Positions 8,314 to 18,400 of a stretch of 28,368 nt of DNA are shown piece after piece. The position numbers and the translations under genes are program-made. Each line of letters opens with the position of its first letter. Position 1 is the stretch's first letter. The DNA lies in the IMG/VR virus record IMGVR_UViG_3300025101_000130, positions 1 through 28,368 of that record; one strand, given 5' to 3'. This DNA comes from a virus. The notes under the pieces were generated by a model that worked only from the letters and a program-made list of their open reading frames with translations, made no database searches and had not been told where the DNA came from.

Positions 8314-9234
8314 ATGACAAAGAAAAAAACATTCCCAAAAAAGAAAACTGCAGTTAATACAGGAGTATTAGAGCCAGTTTCAGCAGAGGTAGACTTTAAA
8401 GTTCCACCAATGCCTAAGAAAAAATCAAATCCTTTTGTTAGTCCAAGTTTTGGTCAAAAATCAGAGAAACCTACTTTATACAAGTTACTTGGTGGAAAAA
8501 AAATACCAGGAACAAATAAAACACAGTATCCTGTTGTTTATATGATAAAAGCTGAAGATGTTATTTATGACCCAATAAAAGGAATAAATAGAAAAATAAG
8601 ATATATTCCTGGTGAGTCTTCAATATACGAAGATGAACAAAAAGAAGATGCTAAAATCAAATCTCCAATTATTTTTAGTGAAGGAATTTTAGTTGTTCAA
8701 AATCAAAATCCAACCCTAAAGAATTATTTAGATAATTGTAATTTAAATAAAAGTAATCCTAATAGGATGAAAGATAAATCTCCAAGATTTGAATTAGTTG
8801 ATAAATCTGTAGACGCTAAACAAGTTATTAGTAAAGAAATGAAAGAGATAGATGCTATGTCTTTAGCTCTTAAAATGCCTATTGATAAACTTATTGGTTA
8901 TGCTAAGGTCCTGGGTGTTAATGTTGATAAATCAACAGAAGAAATTAGATATGATATGAAAGTGTTGGCTAAAAAGTCACCAGCATCTTTTATAACAGGT
9001 TTAGATGACCCTATGACAGGTATAAAGGAAATTATATTAAACGCTAAAGATTATTCAATTATAAAATTAGAATCAAATAGAATTTCTTGGAAAAAGGGTG
9101 ACCATTTGTCCACTATATGTCATGTTCCTGTTGGAGTAAAACCAATTGACCATTTTGCTGGATACTGTTTAGAAGAAGATGGAGAACTTGTTTTGAATGA
9201 AATAAAGAAACAATTAGCCAGATTCAATAGTTAA
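8314..9234 (+). CDS. Hypothetical virion-associated protein (306 aa)
   Basis: I do not recognise the family. The first 60 residues are strongly basic and proline-rich (MTKKKTFPKKK, MPKKKSNPF), probably disordered and perhaps DNA- or capsid-binding. Residues 60-165 look beta-rich: YKLLGGKKIPGTNKTQYPVVYM, IRYIPGESSIY, SPIIFSEGILVVQNQNPTL, then the run NYLDNCNLNKSNPNRMKDKSPRF seen in segments. Residues 165-230 are helical (AMSLALKMPIDKLIGYAKVLGV). The C-terminal 70 residues carry LNAKDYSIIKLESNRISW, a second GDHLSTICHVPVG segment, and end on a helix. Its place as last gene of the head block, just before a terminator, suggests a head completion or vertex protein. It could equally be a DNA-mimic or internal protein. 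No catalytic motif is evident. Confidence 0.45.
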   Translation: MTKKKTFPKKKTAVNTGVLEPVSAEVDFKVPPMPKKKSNPFVSPSFGQKSEKPTLYKLLGGKKIPGTNKTQYPVVYMIKAEDVIYDPIKGINRKIRYIPGESSIYEDEQKEDAKIKSPIIFSEGILVVQNQNPTLKNYLDNCNLNKSNPNRMKDKSPRFELVDKSVDAKQVISKEMKEIDAMSLALKMPIDKLIGYAKVLGVNVDKSTEEIRYDMKVLAKKSPASFITGLDDPMTGIKEIILNAKDYSIIKLESNRISWKKGDHLSTICHVPVGVKPIDHFAGYCLEEDGELVLNEIKKQLARFNS

Positions 9235-9260
9235 TAAAAACTCTATATACCTATTTTTAG

Positions 9261-9291
9261 AGGGGGTTGCTTTTGTAGCCCCCTTTTTTTT
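9261..9291 (+). terminator. Intrinsic terminator after the head block
   Basis: The arms AGGGGGTTGC (9261-9270) and GTAGCCCCCT (9275-9284) pair over ten positions, with two G-U wobbles, around a TTTT loop. The second arm runs into eight T residues (9284-9291). It lies 27 bases after the stop codon of the 306-aa gene and directly before the promoter of the next block. This is the clearest terminator in the window. Confidence 0.85.
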
Positions 9292-9301
9292 GTTATATTT
9301 G
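9272..9301 (+). promoter_or_regulatory. Bacteroidota-type promoter overlapping the terminator
   Basis: TATATTTG at 9294-9301 matches the TAnnTTTG -7 element. TTTG at 9272-9275 lies 18 bases upstream and fits the -33 element; it is formed by the terminator's loop and the first base of its second arm. The ATG of the 242-aa gene is at 9307, only five bases beyond the motif, so the mRNA would be leaderless or nearly so. Motifs and spacing are seen; activity is inferred. Confidence 0.65.
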
Positions 9302-9306
9302 TATCT

Positions 9307-10035
9307 ATGACAATAGATGAAGTATACAGATTTGTAAAAACAATGGCTAATAAAGAAAACAGAGGGTGGATAAAACCTTCTGAATTTAATTTATTGGCTG
9401 AGAGAGCACAGCTAGACCTTATAAAGGACAGGGTTGGAACAGTTTCTCCTGATGGAGTTGTTAATGGATACAAAACAAATGCACAGTTTTGGGATGAGTT
9501 GAGACCTGTTATAGCTTATAATATTGCATTAGCAAATGATGGAGATGGAGACTTTAACACAAATCAGAATGATACAGAGGCAACAGGTGATGATGTAGAT
9601 GTTTTTGGAGCAACTGGAGATTATCTGTATTTTTTAAGTGCTAGATATAATGGCAAACCTGTTGATATGGTTGATGTGAATGAAATATGGAGAAGAAGAG
9701 AGAGTTATTTAAATCCACCATCAGAAGATTTTCCAGTTGGAATTGTAACACCTCAAGGTATTAGGGTTTTTATAACTACTGCAGATTTAGGTGGTAGTGA
9801 GGATATTGGTACAGTTAGGTTAACTTATATTAAAAAACCACCTACACCAAATTGGGCTTATAACACAGTCAATAATGTGGAGATTTATAATAGCACAAAC
9901 TCAACTCAACTGACATTACCTGAAACTACACACAAAGAAATTGCTCACAGAATATTAGCTTATATTGGAGTAACATTAAGAGAGCAAACAATAGTTGAAT
10001 ATGGTACAGTAACAGTGGCAGAACAAAATAAATAA
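9307..10035 (+). CDS. Neck/ring (head-to-tail adaptor) candidate, 242 aa
   Basis: First gene of the neck/tail block. Its N terminus (MTIDEVYRFVKTMANKENRGWIKPSEFNLLAERAQLDLI, read in segments) is an all-helical pattern common at the start of structural proteins in crAss-like and related podoviruses: a helix, a 'GWIKPSEFN' turn and an Ala/Gln helix. Residues 80-110 contain an Asp/Gly-rich loop (GDGDFNTNQNDTEATGDDVD). Residues 120-210 look beta-rich (ITTADLGGSEDIGTVRLTYIKKP). The C terminus is helical (THKEIAHRILAYIGVTLREQ). Such proteins often form a ring between portal and tail. I infer this from N-terminal resemblance, size and position. The stop codon overlaps the next start by one base (TAATG), indicating translational coupling. 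Confidence 0.5.
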   Translation: MTIDEVYRFVKTMANKENRGWIKPSEFNLLAERAQLDLIKDRVGTVSPDGVVNGYKTNAQFWDELRPVIAYNIALANDGDGDFNTNQNDTEATGDDVDVFGATGDYLYFLSARYNGKPVDMVDVNEIWRRRESYLNPPSEDFPVGIVTPQGIRVFITTADLGGSEDIGTVRLTYIKKPPTPNWAYNTVNNVEIYNSTNSTQLTLPETTHKEIAHRILAYIGVTLREQTIVEYGTVTVAEQNK

Positions 10036-11765
10036 TGGCAACAAAAGGACAAATAGCAGAACAGGTATTAAGGATAGTTAATGGTGGTGCCCTGACTGAT
10101 GATTCAAAAGTTACAATGCAAGAGGTTGGTGTTCTTATGGAGCACGAAAGAGATGCTTTAATAAGAAAAACCATATTAGAGAATGCTACACTAGGAGAAC
10201 ATGAAATACCAAGTGAGTTTCTAAGCGTTCATGTTTTAGAGATGTATAATGACACTTCAGGTGTTTATGGAGCTGGTGGTAGACCTTATGTTGTTTTACC
10301 ACAAATGCCAGTAAACCTACCACAAGATGGAAGTATATATAGGGTTTGTAGAGTTAATCTTTTAGAGGGACATGGAAAACTTGAAGAATGGAGTTTAACA
10401 GCACAAGACATTGTATATAGTGTAGATACAAATTTCTCCAGCAGTTCTTACATTTTTAGTAAATCAACAGCGACAGGTGAAATTGGGAATAGATTTGTTT
10501 TTAATTTTCAATATGGTCTAACTACTGCAACAGTAAAGAGCTATAGTTTTACTTTTGATTATTACAATAAAGATGGAAAAATAAAAGGAGGAGTTACAGC
10601 AGATAACATAAACATGCAAGAATTGGTTCATAGCCTACAAAGAAATGCTGATTTTAACGACTTCTTATTTAAAAATGATTTAATATTTTACTCAAACTAC
10701 GATGGTGGGGCAAATATGAAGACGAATATTTATTTCCAATCTTACAATAAAGATTTTAGCCTTGGTGTTGATAATTCTAATAACATGGACATAAAATCTC
10801 TTTTAACTGGGGATAGTGTAGTCACTATAACGTCTACTAACAACCCAAATGAAGGTGGAGATTTTTCTGAAGGAGCTGTTGATGTAGTTCCTCAAGCAGG
10901 ATTGTCTGTACAAATAAATTATCCAAGAAACAAAAGAATATACGAACTAGAAGAAGATTCTCTTGGAGTTAAGGGTAAAGATTCAACCACCTTAACAATG
11001 TCTGTTTTTATTGATTTAAACGATTTAAGAACAACTAATTATGGTCAAAATGATGGAACCATACAAGGGGTCTCTGATGACAATTTGATTAAAATGTTTA
11101 TGAATAAATATTCTGGTATTTTAAAGATTTATGGAATTGATTTAACTTGGCAATCTAATAAATTATATTTTAAAGAAATGTTTCCTTTGGGAGGATTTGA
11201 TGAGGTTATACCAAGCACTGGTCTGCTGGGAACATCTACTGCAGCACTAGTGAGCACTGGAGATATAGCAGAGTCAGCAAACTACAATGAAATGCACTGC
11301 TATACTAGAATGTCTAATCCTGGAGTTTACTCAAAGATGTATGACAACGCAATAGCCTTAAGTGGTAGAAAGTATTGGTATAGGCAGTTAAATGGAGTTG
11401 GATATTCAGGAAAAACAGTTAATTCAACTACTGAAGGTCCAGATGGTCCAATAAGTACATCAACCACAAATATTAACTTTGGAACTGATTGGTTTTCTGA
11501 TGAACCACAATATAATACTCTTAATAATAGAATTTATTTTTATGGGGAAACAAATTTTCACGACCCACTCATAGTTGACCCCAAAAATATTACTAGTTAT
11601 GTTTCTGTTTGGATGCTGTCTAAGTCAGCGTCTTTAAAATTTGAAGACCAGTTTCCATTACCATCAGACGCTATAGTTGATATGATAAAATCTTTAGTAG
11701 CCACTTTTACAACAATGAGAGCTGCAAAAGAAGATTTAACAAATGATAATGTAGATATAACATAA
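10035..11765 (+). CDS. Tail/neck structural protein, 576 aa, function unassigned
   Basis: I do not recognise the family. It starts within the TAATG overlap with the previous gene and is followed one base later by the 237-aa gene, so the three are co-translated and probably assemble together. Residues 1-70 are helical (KGQIAEQVLRIVNGG, MQEVGVLMEHERDALIRKTIL) and resemble the start of portal-proximal ring proteins. The remaining 500 residues look beta-rich with many Asn, Ser, Thr and Tyr residues and no long hydrophobic segment. Residues 430-520 include YWYRQLNGVGYSG and TTEGPDGPISTSTTN. The extreme C terminus is helical (AIVDMIKSLVATFTTMRAAKEDLTN). The pattern fits a ring or collar protein carrying an outward beta domain, or a tail-fibre anchor. 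Confidence 0.45.
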   Translation: MATKGQIAEQVLRIVNGGALTDDSKVTMQEVGVLMEHERDALIRKTILENATLGEHEIPSEFLSVHVLEMYNDTSGVYGAGGRPYVVLPQMPVNLPQDGSIYRVCRVNLLEGHGKLEEWSLTAQDIVYSVDTNFSSSSYIFSKSTATGEIGNRFVFNFQYGLTTATVKSYSFTFDYYNKDGKIKGGVTADNINMQELVHSLQRNADFNDFLFKNDLIFYSNYDGGANMKTNIYFQSYNKDFSLGVDNSNNMDIKSLLTGDSVVTITSTNNPNEGGDFSEGAVDVVPQAGLSVQINYPRNKRIYELEEDSLGVKGKDSTTLTMSVFIDLNDLRTTNYGQNDGTIQGVSDDNLIKMFMNKYSGILKIYGIDLTWQSNKLYFKEMFPLGGFDEVIPSTGLLGTSTAALVSTGDIAESANYNEMHCYTRMSNPGVYSKMYDNAIALSGRKYWYRQLNGVGYSGKTVNSTTEGPDGPISTSTTNINFGTDWFSDEPQYNTLNNRIYFYGETNFHDPLIVDPKNITSYVSVWMLSKSASLKFEDQFPLPSDAIVDMIKSLVATFTTMRAAKEDLTNDNVDIT

Positions 11766-11766
11766 T

Positions 11767-12480
11767 ATGTATATAAAATTAGAAGATATAATAAATGACC
11801 TACTAGTAGAAGAGGGAAAGACAAGTGAGAGTGATTTCCTTAGATACTTTAAATTAGGGATGCATGGAATGAAAGAGTTAAGCTTTGATGTTTCTGGTGT
11901 AATTAGAACTATTGAGCTTGTTGTTGATTCTAACACGTTATCTATAGACCTTCCTAATGATTATGTAAAATACACTAAGATAGGTGTTTATGGTAACGAT
12001 GGAGACGTTCATCTACTTGGGTTAAGAAATCAGAAATCATTAATATCTACTGCTGCTAATTCCACTCAAGTTAATGATGATGAATTAAATCCATCTTATT
12101 TTGAGTATACTCAAGAATATGGTTTAGGTGGTGGAAACAATGCAAATGGATATTATAGGGTTGATTCAGAAGGTTCAACAATACAATTTACATCTCCTTT
12201 ATCAGGAAAAAAGATAATACTAGAATATATATCAAACTCTCTTGTTCATCCAACAGAGGGGGAGGTTGTTGTTCATGAGTTTTTATCTGATGCTATGAGA
12301 GCATATATATATTGGAAATCTATACATAGAAAAAGAGGAGTAGATATTGGAGAGAAAGACTCTGCTAAAAGAGATTATTACAACCAGAAAAGACTTGCTA
12401 GGGCTAGAATGTTAAGTTTCACAAAACAAGAGGCTTTACAAACTATAAGAAAACCATTTAAGCAAGCTCCTAAAATTTAG
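11767..12480 (+). CDS. Second neck/ring candidate, 237 aa
   Basis: This is a compact structural protein of the neck block. Helical N terminus (LEDIINDLLVEEGKTSESDFLRYFKLGMHGMKEL), then a strand pair (IRTIELVVDSNTLSIDLPNDYVKYTKIGVYG), a Gly/Asn-rich loop around residue 120 (GLGGGNNANGYYRVD), a strand pair (STIQFTSPLSGKKIILEYISN) and a basic helical C terminus (EFLSDAMRAYIYWKS, then a run rich in Lys and Arg). The helix, beta-sandwich, helix plan with a 'DLPNDYVKYTKIGVY' turn recurs in adaptor-type proteins of short-tailed phages, including crAss-like ones. Its mate is probably the 242-aa protein; both have the size of head-tail adaptors. The assignment is by pattern and context only. It is spaced one base from the gene before it and five from the gene after. 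Confidence 0.5.
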   Translation: MYIKLEDIINDLLVEEGKTSESDFLRYFKLGMHGMKELSFDVSGVIRTIELVVDSNTLSIDLPNDYVKYTKIGVYGNDGDVHLLGLRNQKSLISTAANSTQVNDDELNPSYFEYTQEYGLGGGNNANGYYRVDSEGSTIQFTSPLSGKKIILEYISNSLVHPTEGEVVVHEFLSDAMRAYIYWKSIHRKRGVDIGEKDSAKRDYYNQKRLARARMLSFTKQEALQTIRKPFKQAPKI

Positions 12481-12485
12481 AACAA

Positions 12486-15400
12486 ATGCAAGATAAGAGG
12501 AATTTTCAAGGGGGTCTTAATAGGGATGACGATTCCAGGGTTTTACCTAATGGAGACTATTTCTATGCAAAAAATGTAAGAATAGTATCTTCTGAAGATA
12601 GAAGTTCTCAGTTGTTAGAAAATCTAAAAGGGATGGAAAAAGAAAAAACTCCAACTCTAACATTACCATCTTTTGGTTCTAACAAATTAGACTATAGGGT
12701 TATTGGCTCTTATGAGGATAAACCTAAAAACTGCATATATTACTTCTTATATAATAAACAGTTTTTTCACACAATATTAGAATACAATGTCAACACAGAT
12801 ACAGTTTCTACTGTTTTTAGAGACAATGGAGAAAAGGGCAATGATGTTCTTAGGTTTGATAAAAACACATTAATAACTGGTATAAATAAGATAGGAGATT
12901 TATTATACTGGACTAGTGACAATACCTATCAACACTTGTTAGAAACAAGAAACAATGAGCCTAAGTATATAAATGTAGAGATGGCTAAGGCTGGCTGGGC
13001 TGTTTATTATGATGGTGGAGCTTTTACAATTAACCCTACAACTGCATTTGATTTAGAAACAATGTATCCATTTGAATTTTACACAAGTTCACAAGATGGA
13101 AATGAGTCAGTTAATTTTGAGAAAAAACTTAAATATATAGATGTTTGTAAAACAAGACCTGCAGCTCCTATATACTTTCATCAAACCCCTATAAAAAATG
13201 TATCATCTACTGATGCAGACTTAAGCACACTTACTGATGGGGATGGAGAAGCTTTATCCTCTGGAACAGTTAAGCCAGGAGAAGTTGTATATGCAGACGC
13301 ATCAATAACCTCTGTTGAGGGTAGTTCACTTTTTGATTATGCATATAATAAAAATAATTTATATGGTTTTATGTGGCAGTTTGCATATAGATATATATAC
13401 AAAAACAATGAAGTTAGTGCTTACTCAGAGTGGAGCTTTGTACTTCCAGCTCCTCAATACTACGCAAACAAGGTTGATGAGAAGTTTCAAAACCCATACA
13501 ATCAAATCAGGGTCTGGTATCATAATGGACCTTCTGATGTTGATAAAATAGAGATAGTCGCTAGAAAATGTTCTTATATAGAAACATCTCCACATGAAGG
13601 TAATAAAGGTGAATACTATCTTATAGCCACTATTGAGAACAAATACTATGACAGTTCTTACTCTCCTTCTAACAACGTCTCAATAACAGGTGAGTCTGGC
13701 TTCCCACAATATGATTATACAAGTGTAACCACACAGAATGTTCCATATTTAACAAGTATGGAAACCAATGGTTCTGAGATAAAATATTCTAAAGAACCCT
13801 ATGGGTTTATTAACTTTAGAAATGATGGTGTATATTCTCAGGTTGACCCTGTAGCTTTTGATAAACTCTATGATATGGTTCCCAAAAGAGCTAAGGCACA
13901 AGAGTTGGTTAATGAAAACAGAATTATATATGGTAACTATGTAGATGGATTTGACCAGTGCAATCCACACTATCACTTATCTCCAATATACAATGACAAG
14001 GATGCACCATATGGAGAAGAAAATTTTAACCCATATTCATTCACTCAATTAGAAAATGGTTCTTGGGAGGGTTTCTTTACAGAGGATGGAGTGACTTCTG
14101 GAGATGGACATAAGCTAGCTAGTGGTTTTAACGACCCTAACATGAACTGGTTAAGGGGGACAAATGGAGACACAAACAATGGTTTATATGGAACTGTTGG
14201 TGAGGATGCTATGCATGTTTCTGACACAACTCCCTACAAACATAGAGCAGGGGGAGGAAACGCTTATGCAGTAAACACTGTTGATGGAGAAGGCATGTTA
14301 TCTGCCCAAGGTTTGGGTATAGGTGATGGTGATAGAAAGCACATAATGAAACAAGCTGCTTGGGACGTTAATCCACTTATAAGTAGGGTTAAGATAGTAT
14401 TCCCAACAAGTGGGACTTCAGGAGACTTATTTAGAATAAGAGTTAAACACAGGGAAAGATATAGAACACTATTTGGGTCCAGCACTGCTGGTTTTGGAAA
14501 ACAATCATTTTACCCATTTGACTGGGAAGACAATGGAAGCAATCAAGATGATGCTACAAAAGGCTTTAAATGGTTTGGGTATCAAATAGATTTATCAAGA
14601 GCTCTTGGTGGTGGAGGCATGAATGAGCTTATTACGTTTTTTATAAATGATATAAAAGCTATGGCTAACTTTGACCAAGTTCCTACTGGAGGGGGCTTAG
14701 ATGATAATAGGGGGACTGACTTTAGTATAGACCCACAAACAGGTTCAGCTAACACTTTCTATAATCCAAACCATAAAGATGGAGATAACCCAGGAAAAAT
14801 ATACACAACTTGGATGAAGAATGGTGGTTCTGAAACAGATTCCTCTGGTGCTGCTCCTGGTGCCCATACTTATGGGTGGGATGGAACCCAGAGACAGGGA
14901 GCTGCATTAATGAGATTGGTTAGAATAAGGCAAGAAGATACTGACTTTGGAACTGGTAATGCTATATATATGGAGTTTGCTCCTTATGGCCAAACTATTG
15001 CTAGTGATGGTGATGGTGACAATGCCCCATTTCCTGATGATGGTTGCTCTACAAAAAGACATCTTTTTGAGTTTGGAAACGCAAACGCTGATGGAACTGG
15101 TTATTACTACCCATTTGGTAGCTTTACTCCTCCATATCATTCTCATTCTGGTGGTTCAACAACAAATCTACATTGTTGGATTCGTGGTTCATCATCTGGC
15201 TGGTTTGGAGAAACCCCTGATGACGAGGTAAATTCATATTATGATTCAACAGAGTGTGAAGGTGTTTTAGGCTCTATAGGTTGTGGTAATTTTTGGGCAG
15301 TTGATTCTTCTAATTTACTGGGAACAAGGTCTGGTTGTCAAACAGATGGAGATAGGTATAATGCAAAATATTTAGAAGTTGAATACGATAGTGAGAACAG

Positions 15401-18400
15401 TTCTTTTGATGGAGCTAAAGGACAATGGAGTCCAGGTGGTGTTTGGGAAATAATAAGCACTGTAAATGGAGGGTTTGGAAACATGATACACTCAGCTAAT
15501 GGTGCTCAATCATTTAAGTCTGGAGCTTTCCATAGATTTGGATTAGTATATTATGATTATAAAGGTAGAAGCTCTACAGTTATGTTAAATACAGAGGATG
15601 TTAGCGAAACCTTTGAAAGAGACTCGTCCTGCTATGTTCAGTTCCCACCTGAGAAAAATTTAGCCCAATATCCACCAACATCATTTAATGCTAACAACCC
15701 TAGTGGTATTGTAAGTTCTGAGCTAGGTGATGGTGATAAAGCTACCCCAGCAGATGTTTATTGGAAAATATTTCATAAACCACCAATATGGGCAAGATAC
15801 TATCACTGGGTTTATGCTAGGAACACATCTGTTGCTCAGTTCCTTCAGTTTTCTGTAGATAATGCATATGTTAATAAAGGAGCAAAAGCTGGAGTTGGTG
15901 AAGGTGAAGCAGAAAACGATACCAAAATATATATATCTCTAAACACAATGGATGGTAGAGATTGGAGTTATAGCGAAAAAAACAGAGCCTTAATTGGTGA
16001 CTGGAGTTTCGCAGAGGGAGATAGAATAAGGTTAATAAGTAAAGGAGACTTAGATGCTGATGGTACTGACGATGGTGTTTTTGATGAGTATTATGATTTT
16101 AAAATTAGTGACATAGGTCATTTCCCAGGAAGATTCGAACTTGGTGATGATGAAGATGGAATCATGAAAGAAACACACGTGGTTTCTAACTCTCCTGTTG
16201 GTGGGGCTTTTAATGAACCACAATCTGGTGTTCAGGGTAAATTTATTATTTTAGATGACCCAAAAATACCTAACTATGGTATAGCTGGTGCTGAGGGTCA
16301 ACCAAATGGTAGAATACCAAACTGGCATAAAGTTGTGGTTGAGATATACAGACCTAGTAAAAACGAAAAAGAAGAAGAAACATTGTATTATGAGTTTGCT
16401 GAGAGAATGAATATTGGTGACCCTGGAACTAACGAAAGATTTCATCAAGGACCTTTAAGTAATCAAGATGGTTCTGTTTACGATTCTAATGACAAAACAT
16501 TGTTAGCACCTGCACAGGGAATATTTAAAAGGGGTGATATATGGTGGAAGCCAAGAGAGATTCAAGCTGTATTAGAAGATGGTACTGCACTTGACATGAG
16601 GGCTATATATGTAGAGAGTTATTTTTTAAATGACTTTATGCAAACTAACCACAACAACATAGGAAGGCCTAATGTTTTTTCAACATTTGCTAAGGAACAA
16701 AGGAGAGAGGCAACATTAACTTATTCTGATGTTTTCCAACCTGATACTCAATATAATGGCTTACACTCATTTAACTTTAGTCAAAGACCATATATGGACT
16801 ATGACTTATCTTTGGGTTCAATACAGAAGCTTGTTTCTAGAGATACTAATCTTGTTATGTTACAAGAAAACAAACTATCAACTATACTAGTAAACAAATC
16901 TATAATAACATCACCTTCAGGAGATGAGGGTATATCTCTATCTAATAATGTTCTTCCTGAGACTGCATCTCCAGTTGCTGGAGAATATGGTGTTTCTAAG
17001 AATCCAGAATCTGTAGCTGTGGAGGCTTCATCAATATATTTTGCAGACATAAAGAGAGGAGCTATCCTAAGGTTAGGGGGGAATGGAATTACAGTTATCT
17101 CTGATTATAAAATGACAGATTATTTTAGAGATAAGATGGACCAATACCAACAAATATTAGAATCAGAATATGAAGAAAAACTAGGTGGTGGTTTATTTAT
17201 AATTGGTGGGTTTGACAGAAGACATAAGGAATACGTAATTAGTTTTCCACCAACATATAAAACAACTAAGTCTACATCTGACAAACCTAAGAAAGCTTTC
17301 TTTAATACAAATTCACAAGTTTTCCAAAGTGAGACCACAACATTTAACACTTTAAAAACAAGTGACAAAATTAAAACAAGTTTTTTAGATAAAGATTTAC
17401 CTCAAAAATATGAGATAAATGGTAGAGAGCTTGATATAGACCCTGAAACTATAGCTTTCCATGAGCCCTCAAACAGGTGGAGTTCTTTTTATACTTATTA
17501 CCCAGAATATTATGGAGCATTAAACAGAACATTTATAAGTTTTAAAGATGGGCATTTATATAAACATGATATGGACTCAAACTGGCATAATCAATTTTAT
17601 GAGTATCCATTTGCTGAAGAGTCAGAAATATCTTTCCCATTCAATGCTGATGTATCAACTGTAAAAACTTTTAACTCCATATCTCTTGAAGGACCCTCTA
17701 AATATTCAGTAATCCCAATACTAACAGTTGCGTCTTCATCAGGTCCAGCCACAATAACAGCAACAACAGGTAGTGCAAACCTAGAAGGCTCTAATGTAAA
17801 TCTAACATCCTCTTCAGCAGACATTAAAGTTGGTGATGAAGTTTTTTACAATGACAATGGAACATTTAGAACACTGGGGGTTATAACTGCCTTAACTGAT
17901 TCAGATACTATTGTTACAAGTGTTGATGAAGTTAATGCTTTTATAACAGCTAGCACCACATCGTCAGGTGACGCACTAGAAGGTGTGTTTATTGTCTCTG
18001 CTGAAAAAAGTGCTTACAACACAAAATTAGAAACAAATATGAATAGCACTGAATTGGTTCATAGACTTTCTTATAATAACTCTGCTACCACATATTCAGG
18101 TTCTTGGGTAGATAGGGAAGATGTTCTTAGCACTCATATATCTAATGGCACAACTAACACTTCTGGTGGAGAATACTTTGGTATAGGTCATGTTTCTTCA
18201 GACAATGGTAATGAAGAGATTTTTGGAAGCACCACATGGGCTGCTCTTGTTGGTGGATTGGTTCAAGGAACAACAACTAACACAACCTTTACATCTGCAG
18301 GAATAAACATAGGGGATTCAATTTATTATGATAATAATGGAACTGAAACACTAATTGGGGTGATAGATACTATTAATGAAGATAGAATGATTACATTAGC

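Noticed and set aside
13315-15231. Plus-strand frames at 13315-13551 and 14947-15231
   Set aside because: Both sit inside the 2031-codon tail gene in another frame and give low-complexity hydrophobic products typical of shifted reading.
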